DNA of 64,000 nt from positions 2,415,398-2,479,397 of the forward strand of contig NZ_CP100461.1 of NCBI RefSeq assembly GCF_024228675.1, read 5' to 3'. How positions within the stretch are numbered: the first letter of the stretch is position 1; every line of letters begins with the position of its first letter. The DNA is from Salinigranum marinum (lineage in GTDB: Archaea; Halobacteriota; Halobacteria; Halobacteriales; Haloferacaceae). Position numbers and translations under genes: made by a program. Shown in pieces: positions 50,500 through 60,077 of this stretch. A model generated the notes under the pieces. It was not told where the DNA came from. It saw nothing but the letters and a program-made list of their open reading frames with translations, and did no database searches.

Positions 50500-52617
50500 A
50501 TGTCAACTGATGATAACGAACCGGTCAAAACGATCTGTCCGTACTGCGGTGTCGGCTGTGGCATCCAGATCGCACAGGACGACGAGGGCGACGTCTCCTT
50601 CCGGCCGTGGGGCGACGCCCCCGTCAACAAGGGGAGCATCTGCATCAAGGGTGGCGCGGCCACCCAATCAGTCAACCACGAAGAGCGCCTGACAGAGCCG
50701 CTGATCCGCGGCGACGACGGCGAACTCCACGAAGCCACGTGGGACGAAGCCTACGACCTGATCGTCTCGGAGATGGAGCGCATCCGCGACGAGTACAGCC
50801 CTCAGGCCATGGGCTTTTACGGCTGTTCGAAGGCGATGAACGAGGAGAACTACCTCATCCAGAAACTCGCCCGACACTACGGCACCAACAGCGTCGACAC
50901 CTGCACACGGATGTGTCACGCCTCGACGGTGTACGCGCTCAAGAACAGCCTCGGCGAGGGCGCGATGACCAACAGCATGGAGGACCTCGAAGAGGCCGCG
51001 GACGTGTTCTGGATCCAGGGAGCGAACCCCGGCGAGCAACACCCAATCGCCAACAGCCAGTACTTCCGGCAAGCAGTGTTGGAAGGGGCGACCGTCATCC
51101 AGGTCGACCCCCACGCCAACAAGACGACGCGGTCGTTCGAGATCACCGAGACCGACCGCCACATGCACCTCCAGCTGGAGCCGGGCACCGACATCCCGCT
51201 CTTGAACGTCGTCATCAAGACCATCCTGGAGAACGACTGGGTCGACGAGGAGTTCATCGCCGAGCGCACGGAGGGGTTCGACCACCTCAAGGAGACGCTC
51301 GAGGACTTCGACAAGGAGGAGGCGGCCGAGACGTGTGGCGTCCCGCTGGAGGACATCGAACTCGCCGCCGAGAAGTACGCGATGGCGAACAACGCGGCCA
51401 TCTTCACCGGCATGGGGATGAGCCAGCACACCTGCGGCGTCGACAACGTCCAAAACGAGATCAACCTCGCGCTGGTCACGGGCAACCTCGGCCGCCCGGG
51501 GACGGGGGTCAACCCGCTCCGCGGACAGAACAACGTCCAGGGTGCCTCCGACGTGGGCGCGATGCCGAACGTCCTCCCCGGCTACCGTTCGGTCGACGAC
51601 CCCGAGGTCCGGGCGGACGTCGGGGGCGAGTGGGGCTTCGAGATCCCGTCCGAACCCGGCCTGACGAACGTCGAGGTCTCCCACGAGATCGGCAACACGA
51701 TCCACGGCCTGTACATCATGGGCGAGAACCCCGTGATGAGCGAACCCGACACCAACATGGTCGAAAAGCGGATGGAGGAGTTGGAGTTCATGGTGGTCCA
51801 GGACATCTTCCCGACCGAGACGACGGAGTTCGCGGACGTCGTCCTGCCGGCCACGTCGTGGGCTGAACGCGACGGGACGGTCGTCAACACCGACCGCCGA
51901 ACCCAGCGGATGCGCGGCGTCGATAAGGTCTACCCGAACACGAAAGACGACCTCGAGATCCTCTGTGACGTCGGGACCCGTCTGTTCGGCGACGGCAGCT
52001 TCGACTTCGACGACCCCGAGGAGGTGTTCGAGGAACTCCGACAGGTCGCGCCCATCTTCCACGGCATGACGTACGACCGCCTGGGCGAGGAGGGCATCCA
52101 CTGGCCCTGTTACGAACCCGGCGACGAGGGAGACTCCTACCTCTACGAGGACGGCTTTACCACCGAGAGCGGCCGCGGACAGATCGAGGGTGTGCGCCAC
52201 CAGCCGCCGAAGGAGGTCCCCGACGAGGAGTACCCCCTGATCCTCACCACGGGCCGCATCATCGAACACTACAACACGGGGACGATGAGCCGCCGGTCCG
52301 ACACGCTCACCCGCGTCGAACCGGAGAACTTCGTCGACGTGCACCCGAACGACGCCGCGAACTACGGCATCGAGGACGGCGACTACGTGAAGCTCAAGTC
52401 CCGGCGCGGAGAGATCGAAGTCCAGGCCCGCGTCACCGAGGACATCAAGGAAGGGACGGTGTGGACGACCCCGCACTTCGCCGACTCCGCGGGCAACCGC
52501 CTCACGAACGACGTGCTCGACGAGCGGGCGAAGATCCCCGAGTACAAGGCCGCAGCCGCCGAGATCGAGGTCGGCATCGAGCCGAGCCCCGACGTCGACG
52601 CGCCCGCCGACGACTGA
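50500..52617 (+). CDS. fdhA: Formate dehydrogenase alpha subunit (molybdopterin oxidoreductase)
   Basis: 705 aa. N-terminal [4Fe-4S] ligands are C13, C16, C20 and C48 (CPYCGVGC, then GSICIKG). The Mo/W ligand is C139 in TRMCHAST, aligning with Sec140 of E. coli FdhF, followed by His140. The conserved HxxTC context, NPGEQHP and GMGMSQHT segments match formate dehydrogenases. The C-terminal molybdopterin dinucleotide domain is complete (GRIIEHYNTGTMSRRSDTL). It oxidises formate to CO2, passing electrons to an unidentified partner; no beta subunit is adjacent. A Mo-cofactor gene (mobA) lies 2 kb away. A Shine-Dalgarno site supports the start. Confidence 0.93.
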   Translation: MSTDDNEPVKTICPYCGVGCGIQIAQDDEGDVSFRPWGDAPVNKGSICIKGGAATQSVNHEERLTEPLIRGDDGELHEATWDEAYDLIVSEMERIRDEYSPQAMGFYGCSKAMNEENYLIQKLARHYGTNSVDTCTRMCHASTVYALKNSLGEGAMTNSMEDLEEAADVFWIQGANPGEQHPIANSQYFRQAVLEGATVIQVDPHANKTTRSFEITETDRHMHLQLEPGTDIPLLNVVIKTILENDWVDEEFIAERTEGFDHLKETLEDFDKEEAAETCGVPLEDIELAAEKYAMANNAAIFTGMGMSQHTCGVDNVQNEINLALVTGNLGRPGTGVNPLRGQNNVQGASDVGAMPNVLPGYRSVDDPEVRADVGGEWGFEIPSEPGLTNVEVSHEIGNTIHGLYIMGENPVMSEPDTNMVEKRMEELEFMVVQDIFPTETTEFADVVLPATSWAERDGTVVNTDRRTQRMRGVDKVYPNTKDDLEILCDVGTRLFGDGSFDFDDPEEVFEELRQVAPIFHGMTYDRLGEEGIHWPCYEPGDEGDSYLYEDGFTTESGRGQIEGVRHQPPKEVPDEEYPLILTTGRIIEHYNTGTMSRRSDTLTRVEPENFVDVHPNDAANYGIEDGDYVKLKSRRGEIEVQARVTEDIKEGTVWTTPHFADSAGNRLTNDVLDERAKIPEYKAAAAEIEVGIEPSPDVDAPADD

Positions 52618-52698
52618 CGACGGCGGCCCGGCACCGCCCGACCGGGATCGCGGCCCACCGTTCGATTCTTTCCGCTGGTTCGCGCGACAGCGTGTCCG

Positions 52699-54546
52699 TC
52701 AGCTGTCGCCCGGGGCGACCGGCGTCGCGTCGTCGACGACATCGCCGAGGTCGAGTCGTTCGACGAGCGCCCGGGTCGGTCGCCCCTCGGCGTCCCAGCC
52801 CCGGACGTCGTAGTACGCCGAAAGGAGATCGTCGAACGCCGCCGGATCGGCCCCCTCGCGGACGGCGTCGGTCGAGGGCCGTCGGACGGCCGCCGGGAGG
52901 CCGTCGTCCGCGTGGTCGAACCCCTCGCGGACGTTGAACAGCCGGGTGAGCGTCCACACGCGCTCGCCGACCGCGAGCAGTTCCTCCTCGGTGTAGTCGA
53001 ACCCCAGCGCCGCGAGCAGTGCCGCGCCGTGGTCGGGGAGGGTCTCGCCGACGAAGTCGTCGGCGACGAGACACCAGAGGAGCGAGCGGAGGTCCTGCTC
53101 GGCCGCGACGGTTCGCGCCCGGCGCTCGTTCGACCACTCCTCGGTGGCGAACACCTCGGTGACGGCCGGTCGTGCCCGCCGGTGGCAGGCACCGCGGTCG
53201 CTCGTGGCGTACGCCAGTGCCATCGCCAGCGACCCGCGGGGATCGTACGAGGGGAGCGCGACGGACTTCACCGTCGGAACGAGGTCGTCACCACCGAAGC
53301 GGGTGGCCGCGGCGGTGACCCCGTCGGCGAGTGCGTCGGCGAGCGGCCCCTCCCGACGGGCGATCGCCGACAGGAGCCGTCGTACCCCCTCCGCGTCCCC
53401 GAAGGCGAGGTCGGTGGCGTCGGGGTCGACCGCCTCCGACAGGTACCCCTCGTCGGCGGCTCGAACCGCCCAGGCGACGGCGTTGCCGGCGCTGATGACG
53501 TCCAGTCCGAGCCGGTCGCAGAGGCCGCCGAGTGTGGCGACGGCGTCGAAGTCGTCGATGCCGAGTCCCGCGCCGAGCACCATCGGTGTCGCCCCTCGCG
53601 GGACCGTCTCGGCGGCGTCGGCGGAGCCGTCGGAGTCCGGGTGGGTCCCGGCGGCGTCGGCCGTCGCGACGCGGAAATCGCCGTCGGCCTCCCGGGCGTG
53701 TGCTGCCGCGCGGACCGCCTCGACGCCGACGTTCTCGGCCCCCTCGAACCGATCGGCCTGCCAGCCGCGGGTCGGGAGAATGCCGACCTCGTTGGCGAAG
53801 TCGAGCGTCTCGACCGTGCCGCCGGCGTCGATCCACCGACCGGTGTCGCTGTCGTGGTAATGGTCGGTGTACTGTTCCCGGACGGCCGCGGCCGCCTCCG
53901 GCAACGCCGACAGGTCGGGGGAGTCGCCCTCGACGACGACCGCCTTGAGTCGTTTCGACCCCATGACCGCTCCGACGCCGCCACGGCCCGCCTGGTGGTC
54001 GCCGCCGTCGGTCCCGATCGTCGCGTACCGCACCCGGTGTTCGCCCGCCGGGCCGATACAGGCGACCGCGACGTCGCCGTCACTGTCGCCGTCGGCGAGC
54101 GCCGCGTCGGTCGCCGGGATGGTCTTCCCCCACTGTTCCGTCGGCGACAGCGTCGCCCCCCCGCCCGAGAGCCGGAGGACGCAGGGTTCGTCCGCACGGC
54201 CCGTGACGACGAGCGCGAGGTGCCGGTCGAGCGCGTTCGGGAGGCGCGCGGCGAACGAGCCGCCGACGTACGAGTCGACGAACGTCCCCGACAGGGGTGA
54301 CTTCGTGACGACCGCACACCGCGGCTCGCCCGGGAGCGAGCCGCTGAGCGGACCGACGGCGAAGCAGAGGCTGTTCGCGCTGGAGAGCGGGTCCGTCCCC
54401 GCACGGAGATCGTCGTACAGGACCTTGGCCCCGATCCCTTTGCCGCCGAGGAACCGACGGCGGTCCGCCTCGGGAACCGGCTCGCTTCTGGCCGTGCCGG
54501 TGTCGAGGTCGACGCGGAGGAGTCGAGTCGGGGGACGACGGCTCAT
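52699..54546 (-). CDS. AOR-family protein lacking the [4Fe-4S] cluster ligands
   Basis: 615 aa. N-terminal family features are intact: FLGGKGIGAKVLYDDL (32-47), PLSGTFVDSYVGG (84-96) and AGRGGVGAVMGSKRLK (186-201). The usual CxxCxxxC (present in the paralogue at 8662) is absent; residues 281-320 are an Ala/Asp-rich stretch (READGDFRVATADAAG). The GPEYET motif is also missing. The fourth Cys remains at C343 (GLCDRLGLDVIS). The C-terminal pterin-side sequence SDRGACHRRARP is kept. So tungstopterin might bind but electron transfer by the usual cluster is unlikely. Convergent with the formate dehydrogenase gene. AAATAAAG (54573-54580; minus-strand CTTTATTT) is 27-34 nt upstream: leaderless. Confidence 0.9.
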   Translation of the reverse strand: MSRRPPTRLLRVDLDTGTARSEPVPEADRRRFLGGKGIGAKVLYDDLRAGTDPLSSANSLCFAVGPLSGSLPGEPRCAVVTKSPLSGTFVDSYVGGSFAARLPNALDRHLALVVTGRADEPCVLRLSGGGATLSPTEQWGKTIPATDAALADGDSDGDVAVACIGPAGEHRVRYATIGTDGGDHQAGRGGVGAVMGSKRLKAVVVEGDSPDLSALPEAAAAVREQYTDHYHDSDTGRWIDAGGTVETLDFANEVGILPTRGWQADRFEGAENVGVEAVRAAAHAREADGDFRVATADAAGTHPDSDGSADAAETVPRGATPMVLGAGLGIDDFDAVATLGGLCDRLGLDVISAGNAVAWAVRAADEGYLSEAVDPDATDLAFGDAEGVRRLLSAIARREGPLADALADGVTAAATRFGGDDLVPTVKSVALPSYDPRGSLAMALAYATSDRGACHRRARPAVTEVFATEEWSNERRARTVAAEQDLRSLLWCLVADDFVGETLPDHGAALLAALGFDYTEEELLAVGERVWTLTRLFNVREGFDHADDGLPAAVRRPSTDAVREGADPAAFDDLLSAYYDVRGWDAEGRPTRALVERLDLGDVVDDATPVAPGDS

Positions 54547-54572
54547 CGTCGCACTACTACGACTCGGAGCGG

Positions 54573-54580
54573 AAATAAAG
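54573..54580 (-). promoter_or_regulatory. TATA-like box of the degenerate AOR gene
   Basis: CTTTATTT on the minus strand, 27-34 nt before ATG 54546. A second TATA-like TATAAATA (54600-54607) is upstream, so two promoters are possible in this divergent spacer with mobA. Confidence 0.5.
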
Positions 54581-54726
54581 CCGCGGTCACTGTGCGGTGG
54601 TATTTATACAAACGCCGGCGAGGCGGAGGGTCGCCCGCGACCGGACGAGCGCTCGCTCGGATCCACACGGCGTGATCCCCCGTCCGGGAGCCGTAGGCTC
54701 TTGTCCGGGGGCGCGCTACGACGAGT

Positions 54727-55350
54727 ATGCCAACCGCCGTCATCGTCGCCGGCGGCCGATCGACCCGCTTCGGCGACCGCGACAAGATCGTCGCCGACCT
54801 CGCTGGCACTCCCATGATCCGCCGGGTCGCCGACCGGCTCGCGGGCGTCTGCGACCGCGTCGTCATCAACTGCCGGGCGGACCAGCGAGCCGCCGTCGCC
54901 ACGGCGCTCGACGGCCTCGCGGTCCCGGTCTCGTTCGCCCTCGATCCCGACCCCGACCACGGACCCGTCGCCGGCATTCGGACGGGGCTCCGGGCGGTCG
55001 AAACCGAGTACGCCGTGGTGGTCGCCGGTGACATGCCGTTCGTCGACCCGGGGTTCGTCGGGTACCTGTTCGACCGCGCCGCGGGTCACGACGCCGCCGT
55101 CCCCCGGCCCGGGGAGTGGTACCAGCCGATGCAGGCCGTCTACCGCGCGGAGACGATGGCCGACGCCTGCGACGCCGCGCTCGCGGCGAGCGAGGAGGGC
55201 GAACCCAGGATCCTCGCGCCGGTCTTCGAGATCGACTACGCCGTCGTCTCCGCCGAAGAGATCGCCGACCGCGCGACCGACGACACGTTCGAGAACCTCA
55301 ACACGGTCGAGGAACTCCGCGCGGCGGCCGCGCGACTCGCGAAGGAGTGA
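54727..55350 (+). CDS. mobA: Molybdenum cofactor guanylyltransferase MobA
   Basis: 207 aa. The nucleotidyltransferase signature is at the N terminus, VIVAGGRSTRFGDRDKIVAD (LxGGxSxRxGxxK type), with the DP...HGPVAGIRTGL substrate loop and VVVAGDMPFV metal Asp motif. It attaches GMP to Mo-molybdopterin to give the guanine dinucleotide form used by many DMSO-reductase-family enzymes such as formate dehydrogenase. Clustering with the dehydrogenase fits. Start ATG 54727. Convergent with yqeC. Confidence 0.92.
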   Translation: MPTAVIVAGGRSTRFGDRDKIVADLAGTPMIRRVADRLAGVCDRVVINCRADQRAAVATALDGLAVPVSFALDPDPDHGPVAGIRTGLRAVETEYAVVVAGDMPFVDPGFVGYLFDRAAGHDAAVPRPGEWYQPMQAVYRAETMADACDAALAASEEGEPRILAPVFEIDYAVVSAEEIADRATDDTFENLNTVEELRAAAARLAKE

Positions 55351-55403
55351 CGGCACGGCGAAGCGGCCGGCAAAGCGACGGCGAGCGACGGCGAGCGGCG
55401 CCG

Positions 55404-56168
55404 TCAGGCGAACACGTCGACGACTGGGTCGGGGTCGATCAGTCGCGTGAGGACGACCCGGTCGATCCGGTCGGTGTGGGCGAGCGCCGCGGCGGCGGCT
55501 CGCTCTCCGGCCGCGCGGTGCGTCTCGTCGTCGACCATGTTTACGACGGCCACGACCTGTGCGCCGTCCGGGAGGTCTTTCAGCCCCCCGTCGGGGCTCG
55601 CGAGGAGCCGACCGACGGCCTCGGCGTCGATCTCGTCGCCGACGTCGAGTCCGGTGACCGCCGCGACGCGTTCGGGGTGGTGGACCCACTCGTCGGTGAG
55701 CGGCTTGCCGACGGCGCGGGCGCTCGCGATCGGGAGGACCGTGTCGGCGCTCGTCGGGACTTGTGGCTCGCGGTCGCTGGGTGCCTTCAGGAGGCGGTTG
55801 CGCGCGCCGTCGGCCTTCACCAGGAGGGGTCCGTCGTGGGCGGCCGCGAGGTCGTCGACGACCGCGGGGTCGTAGCCGCGGTAGCGGTCCGCACGGTCGC
55901 GTTCGGGAACGAGACCGAGCGGCCATCGTTCCTCGGCGTCGTCGGCGTCGTCGACGTCGACGTCAACGTCGGCGAGCGCGCCGACCGGATCCGCGGTCAC
56001 GACGACTCGCGCGACCTGGTCGTCGAAGATCGGGATCCGGACCGTCGCGGTCACCACCGCGCGGTCGAGCAGCGAGCCGAGCAGGTAGAGCGTCGTCTTC
56101 TTGCCGCCCGCGCCGACCACGGCGACACACTGTCCTTCGTCCGCCGCGAGAGCCGAAGCGAGACGCAT
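55404..56168 (-). CDS. yqeC: YqeC-like protein, molybdoenzyme accessory
   Basis: 254 aa. P-loop-like VVGAGGKKTTL at the N terminus and the family landmark LVKADGARNRLLKAPSDREP near the centre (xADGSxxxxLKAPxxxEP). YqeC is named from a putative selenium-dependent molybdenum hydroxylase accessory set. No selenocysteine machinery is visible here, so its role may be in Mo/W enzyme maturation more generally. It lies between mobA (convergent) and cbiP on the minus strand. Confidence 0.85.
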   Translation of the reverse strand: MRLASALAADEGQCVAVVGAGGKKTTLYLLGSLLDRAVVTATVRIPIFDDQVARVVVTADPVGALADVDVDVDDADDAEERWPLGLVPERDRADRYRGYDPAVVDDLAAAHDGPLLVKADGARNRLLKAPSDREPQVPTSADTVLPIASARAVGKPLTDEWVHHPERVAAVTGLDVGDEIDAEAVGRLLASPDGGLKDLPDGAQVVAVVNMVDDETHRAAGERAAAAALAHTDRIDRVVLTRLIDPDPVVDVFA

Positions 56169-56269
56169 CGTTCGACTCTCGACCGCCGGGATAAAAGAAC
56201 GTGTGGACTGATGCGTCGAACCGACCGAGCGGTGAGGAGCGAGCGTGGCCGCACCACGCCGACGACCGC

Positions 56270-57817
56270 TCAGCCGCCGACGCCGACCGCATCGAGCACG
56301 GTCTCGACTGCCAGTCCCTCGACGAGCGTCGCGGCCCGGTCGTGCGGCGTCTCCGCCTCCGACCCGGTTCCCGGACGGGCCGATTCCTTCGCTTCGAAGA
56401 GCGAATCGATGAACACGTCGCGGACCGTGGGGTTCTCGAAGAGGCCGTGAAGATACGTGCCGACGACCCGGTCACGGGCGGCACCGAGCCCTGCGGTGGC
56501 GTCGCCGTCGGACGGGGCAAACGGCGTGTCGACCGGTCCCGTCGCCCGAGTCCGTCCCTGGTGGATCTCGTAGCCCGAGACGGGACCGTCCACGCCGGCA
56601 AACGGACCGGCGTCGGCGTCGAGTCGGAGCGTGGTGGCGACGACCCGTTTCTCGGGCGAAAAGCGCGTCTCAACGGGCAACAGCCCGAGACCGTCGACGA
56701 CGTCGTCGTCCCCGGTGCCCTCGACCGCGGCGTTCGTGAGCCGCTCGCCGAGGAGTTGGTAGCCGCCGCAGAGGCCGACGACCGGCCCCGAGAACGCCCG
56801 CAGTCGCGCGCCGTAGTCGGCCGCGTGGAGCGCCAGCAGGTCGTCGACGGTGTTTTTCGTCCCCGGCAGGACGACCGCGTCGGCGTCGGCGAAGTCCGCA
56901 TCGAGCGCCCGGTAGGCGACGCGGACGCCCGGTTCGGCTTCGAGCGGGCCGAGGTCGGTGTAGTTGGCGATGTGAGGGAGCCGTGGGACGACGACCGTGA
57001 CACCGTCGCCTCCGACCGTCCCGTCGGACGCGCCGCGAACCGTCCCCGACCGTGGGACGGCGACGCTGTCCTCCTCGGGGAGGCCGGGATCGTCGTACGG
57101 GAGGACGCCGAGCACGGGCACGCCGGTCCGCGCCTCGATCTCGCGCAGTCCCGGATCGAGCAGGGAGCGTTCGCCGCGGAACTTGGTGACGACGACCCCA
57201 CAGACCAGATCACGGAGGTCCTCGGGGACGAGTTCGAGCGTGCCGACGATCGCGGCGAACACCCCGCCGCGTTCGATGTCGGCGACGAGGAGAATAGCAG
57301 TCTCGTCGCCCGCCGCGTTCCCCACACCCCGGGCCGCAAAACGCGCCGTCTCGACGTTGGCGAGGTCGCGATGGTGGAGGTTGATCTCGGCGATCGAGCC
57401 GGCACCCTCGGCCACGACGAGGTCGTGTGCGGCGGCGAGGCGAGCGTGGGCGGCCGCGGCGGCCGAGCGAGCGCGCTCCCAGTGGTCGTCGTAGTAGCCG
57501 CCGGCGGCGACCGACGCGGCGACCCGTCCGTCGATCACGAGTTGCGACTCCCCGTCGCCCTGCGGCTTCAACAGGACCGGATTGTGGTCGGTCGTCGGGG
57601 CGACGCGGGCGGCGCGCGCCTGGACGTACTGCGAGACCCCAACCTCGCCGAAGCCGTCCCCCGCGGCGCGCGGGACGGCACGGGCGTTCGTGCTCATGTT
57701 CTGGGCCTTGAACGGGGCGACGTCGACGCCGCGGTCGGCGAGGAGTCGACAGAACCCGGCCGCGACGGTGGACTTCCCGACGTGGCTGGCGGTCCCCGCG
57801 ACCAAGAGCGTCGGCAT
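56270..57817 (-). CDS. cbiP: Cobyric acid synthase CbiP/CobQ
   Basis: 515 aa from ATG 57817 ([20 protein letters not shown]); an upstream in-frame ATG adds 25 poorly conserved residues. N-terminal dethiobiotin-synthetase-like P loop ([10 protein letters not shown]), the [10 protein letters not shown] substrate loop, then the glutaminase domain with nucleophile Cys in [13 protein letters not shown] and the catalytic His in [10 protein letters not shown]. It amidates adenosylcobyrinic acid diamide at b, d, e and g side chains using Gln and ATP. First of the visible cobalamin genes on this strand. Confidence 0.95.
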   Translation of the reverse strand: MPTLLVAGTASHVGKSTVAAGFCRLLADRGVDVAPFKAQNMSTNARAVPRAAGDGFGEVGVSQYVQARAARVAPTTDHNPVLLKPQGDGESQLVIDGRVAASVAAGGYYDDHWERARSAAAAAHARLAAAHDLVVAEGAGSIAEINLHHRDLANVETARFAARGVGNAAGDETAILLVADIERGGVFAAIVGTLELVPEDLRDLVCGVVVTKFRGERSLLDPGLREIEARTGVPVLGVLPYDDPGLPEEDSVAVPRSGTVRGASDGTVGGDGVTVVVPRLPHIANYTDLGPLEAEPGVRVAYRALDADFADADAVVLPGTKNTVDDLLALHAADYGARLRAFSGPVVGLCGGYQLLGERLTNAAVEGTGDDDVVDGLGLLPVETRFSPEKRVVATTLRLDADAGPFAGVDGPVSGYEIHQGRTRATGPVDTPFAPSDGDATAGLGAARDRVVGTYLHGLFENPTVRDVFIDSLFEAKESARPGTGSEAETPHDRAATLVEGLAVETVLDAVGVGG

Positions 57818-57971
57818 ACCGTTCGGCAGGGGGCCGTCACACATAGCCGTGGTGCTGTCGCCTCGCGCGGAGCGCGAAGACGGATCTGACAACGTGGACC
57901 GGTGACGCCGACCGACCGGGACCGCGCGCCACGGTCACGACGACGGCCGCTCGGGAGCCGAACCCGGCCCC

Positions 57972-58301
57972 CTACTGCGTCGCGAGCGGCCGCCGCTCGC
58001 GCTCGGTGCGACGGGTCGTCTCGGCCGCGTCGTCGTGGGCCGCACCGCGGCTCGTCGGCCCGACGGCGGTCAGCCGCCAGCAGTTCCCCCGACTGTGGAG
58101 CCGGTCCATCTCCACCGGCAGCGTCGTCCCCTCGGGGAGCGGCGCGAACACCTCGCGGACCCCCGTCGCGTACTCGACGACGTGGCGCTGTTCGTTCGAT
58201 CCTCGTCCCTCGACGATCACCGTCCCGTGCTCGTTTACTGCCCGCCGGGTCGTGACGGTCGTGCGAGCGTCACGGGTGACGGCACGCCGGTGGCTCGGCA
58301 C
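57972..58301 (-). CDS. Small conserved-looking protein, 109 aa
   Basis: GTG start at 58301 (MPSHRRAVTRDARTT). The central stretch VIVEGRGSNEQRHVVEYATG followed by PLPEGTTLPVEMDRLHSRGN and WRLTAVGP has balanced composition and haloarchaeal codon bias, unlike antisense frames. The terminal ~25 residues are Arg/Glu/Thr-rich. I recognise no domain, though short proteins of this pattern are found in haloarchaea (DUF7861-like). The start is uncertain; a later GTG is possible. Confidence 0.6.
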   Translation of the reverse strand: MPSHRRAVTRDARTTVTTRRAVNEHGTVIVEGRGSNEQRHVVEYATGVREVFAPLPEGTTLPVEMDRLHSRGNCWRLTAVGPTSRGAAHDDAAETTRRTERERRPLATQ

Positions 58302-58374
58302 GCCTCGAGCGTCCCTCTCCAGCCGTACCGGAGTGGTGCTTGTGATTTGGAGCGCGTCGGGAGCCCTCGGACCG

Positions 58375-59130
58375 TCAGTACTCGGTCCCGCGGCGAGCCC
58401 GCTGTCCGGCGTCCATAGGATGCTTCGACTTTCGAACCTCTGTGACGAGATCGGCTCGATCCAGCAGATAGGTCGGTTCCTCGTGGCTCCCCGTCAGCAC
58501 GAGTTCGAGGTCGTCGGGCGCGGCGTCGACGAGCGCGAGGACGTCGTCGGCGTCGAGGAGCTCCATCGCGACGGCGTAGAGGATCTCGTCGAGGACGAGC
58601 ATGTGGACGCCCTCTTCCGGTGGCGCGTCGGGATCGAACGGCGTCGAGCGGTCAGCCGCGGCCGCGGCGTCGACCAGTTCGCGGGCACGGTCGAACCCGG
58701 CCCGCGCCGCCGCGGCGTGGTCCGCGTCGTCGCTCCCGTCGGCCATGCCGGCCCAGCCGTAGTGGCCGCGGTTCTCGTAGGAGAGACCGGGCACCGCCGC
58801 GATCGCGTTGTACTCCCCGCGGACCGCCTCGACGGAGTCCGCGCCCCCTTTCATGAACTGGAGGACGTGGACCCGGAAGCCGTGGCCCGCGGCCCGGAAC
58901 GCCATGCCGAGCGCCGCGGTCGTCTTGCCCTTGCCGTCGCCCCACCAGACCTGGACCAGTCCGAACTCCTCGGGTGCGTCCGGGGCGACGCGCCGTGCCT
59001 CGGGGCTGACCCCACGTCCGGGGGTGTTGCGACGAACCGTTTCGGGGTCGGCGCCGGAACCGGACGTGGTGTCGGACTCCGCTTCGGCTCCGGCCTCCGG
59101 GGCGGTGTCGGTCGTGGACGGATCGCTCAT
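58375..59130 (-). CDS. cobO: Cob(I)yrinic acid a,c-diamide adenosyltransferase (CobO/BtuR type)
   Basis: 251 aa. An acidic, disordered N terminus (~55 residues) precedes the P-loop VWWGDGKGKTTAALGMAFRA. Downstream, VHVLQFMKGG and HMLVLDEILYAV (Walker B-like) are conserved, and LTGSHEEPTYLLDRADLVTE is the closing motif. It transfers the adenosyl group of ATP to reduced cobalt, the step before CbiP. It is on the same strand as cbiP, 73 nt upstream of the small gene between them. Confidence 0.95.
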   Translation of the reverse strand: MSDPSTTDTAPEAGAEAESDTTSGSGADPETVRRNTPGRGVSPEARRVAPDAPEEFGLVQVWWGDGKGKTTAALGMAFRAAGHGFRVHVLQFMKGGADSVEAVRGEYNAIAAVPGLSYENRGHYGWAGMADGSDDADHAAAARAGFDRARELVDAAAAADRSTPFDPDAPPEEGVHMLVLDEILYAVAMELLDADDVLALVDAAPDDLELVLTGSHEEPTYLLDRADLVTEVRKSKHPMDAGQRARRGTEY

Positions 59131-59178
59131 CAGGCCGTACGGGGTGGCGTGAGAGCAAAAAACCCGGAGGTCCGCGAC

Positions 59179-59832
59179 TCACCGCTGGACGACCGAGACG
59201 CCGTCGCCGTCGACGGTGACCTGTGCGTCACAGATCGAGCCGAGCGCGTGGACGGTCTGGCTGTCGTGGGCCATCGGGTCGAGATGGAAGTGCGCCGTCA
59301 CGCCGGCGGCGGCGAGCCTGTTCGTCAGCACGTGGAGGAACTGGGCGAGCGAGCGAGGATCGACGTACTGCAACAGCGGGGTGAGGGAGTCGAACCGGAG
59401 CCGCACCTCGGCCCCCTCGCTCTCCCACGTCGACACCGTCTCCAGCAGTCGAACGCCGAGCGTGACGAGGTCGGTCGGGTCGGCGATGCTGTCGGTCTCG
59501 ACCACCGACGCACCGGCGGTGTCGGGGAGGCCATCGCCGACGAGGACGACCCGAAGTCGGGCCGACCGCGTCGGGAAGTGCTCGTCCCAGATGTCCAGAA
59601 CCTCCCGCGGGCTGTTGAGCATCGTCACCCACACCACGCTCGCGCCGGCCGGTCGGTCGCCGCCGGCGAGCGCGAGTCCGGTTTCGAGCGTTCGCGCGTC
59701 CATCGGCGAGCCCAGGAGAAGCACGTTCGAGGCCTCGCCGAGCGCGACGCTCGGCAAGGCGTGGCCTCCCCCCGAGCGGCCGGAGTCTCCCTGGTCCCCC
59801 ACGACTACTGTAATGTCTCTCCCGACATACAT
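59179..59832 (-). CDS. Haloarchaeal RecA-like domain protein (DUF7504-type)
   Basis: 217 aa from ATG 59832 (MYVGRDITVVVGDQGDSGR). A RecA/KaiC-like beta-alpha core without a clear Walker A: VLLLGSPMDARTLETGLALA, VVWVTMLNSPREVLDIWDEH, EVRLRFDSLTPLLQYVD, and the C-terminal AHFHLDPMAHDSQTVHALGS. The last matches a strand-loop found in haloarchaeal DUF7504 proteins. Role unknown; such proteins have been associated with signalling or regulation. It separates cobO from the GH63-like gene. Confidence 0.75.
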   Translation of the reverse strand: MYVGRDITVVVGDQGDSGRSGGGHALPSVALGEASNVLLLGSPMDARTLETGLALAGGDRPAGASVVWVTMLNSPREVLDIWDEHFPTRSARLRVVLVGDGLPDTAGASVVETDSIADPTDLVTLGVRLLETVSTWESEGAEVRLRFDSLTPLLQYVDPRSLAQFLHVLTNRLAAAGVTAHFHLDPMAHDSQTVHALGSICDAQVTVDGDGVSVVQR

Positions 59833-60077
59833 TAAAGATATCGTGTACTTCTCGGGAGCGAGTCGACGGCTCACGGGAACGAAGACGCCGCGATCGGTGC
59901 CGAGAGAACGTGAGAAACGCGAGATGACGGACGTGAGAGAAAGGAGGTGACCGGTCAGTTGTGGAGCCGGGGAGCCGAACCGGCCGCGGCGGGCTCGGAG
60001 GGACTGTGGCGGCTGTGTACCGGTGCCTCGCCACGTCGGTGCGACGACCAACCGGTGGTGGCTCGCAACAGTCCCGA

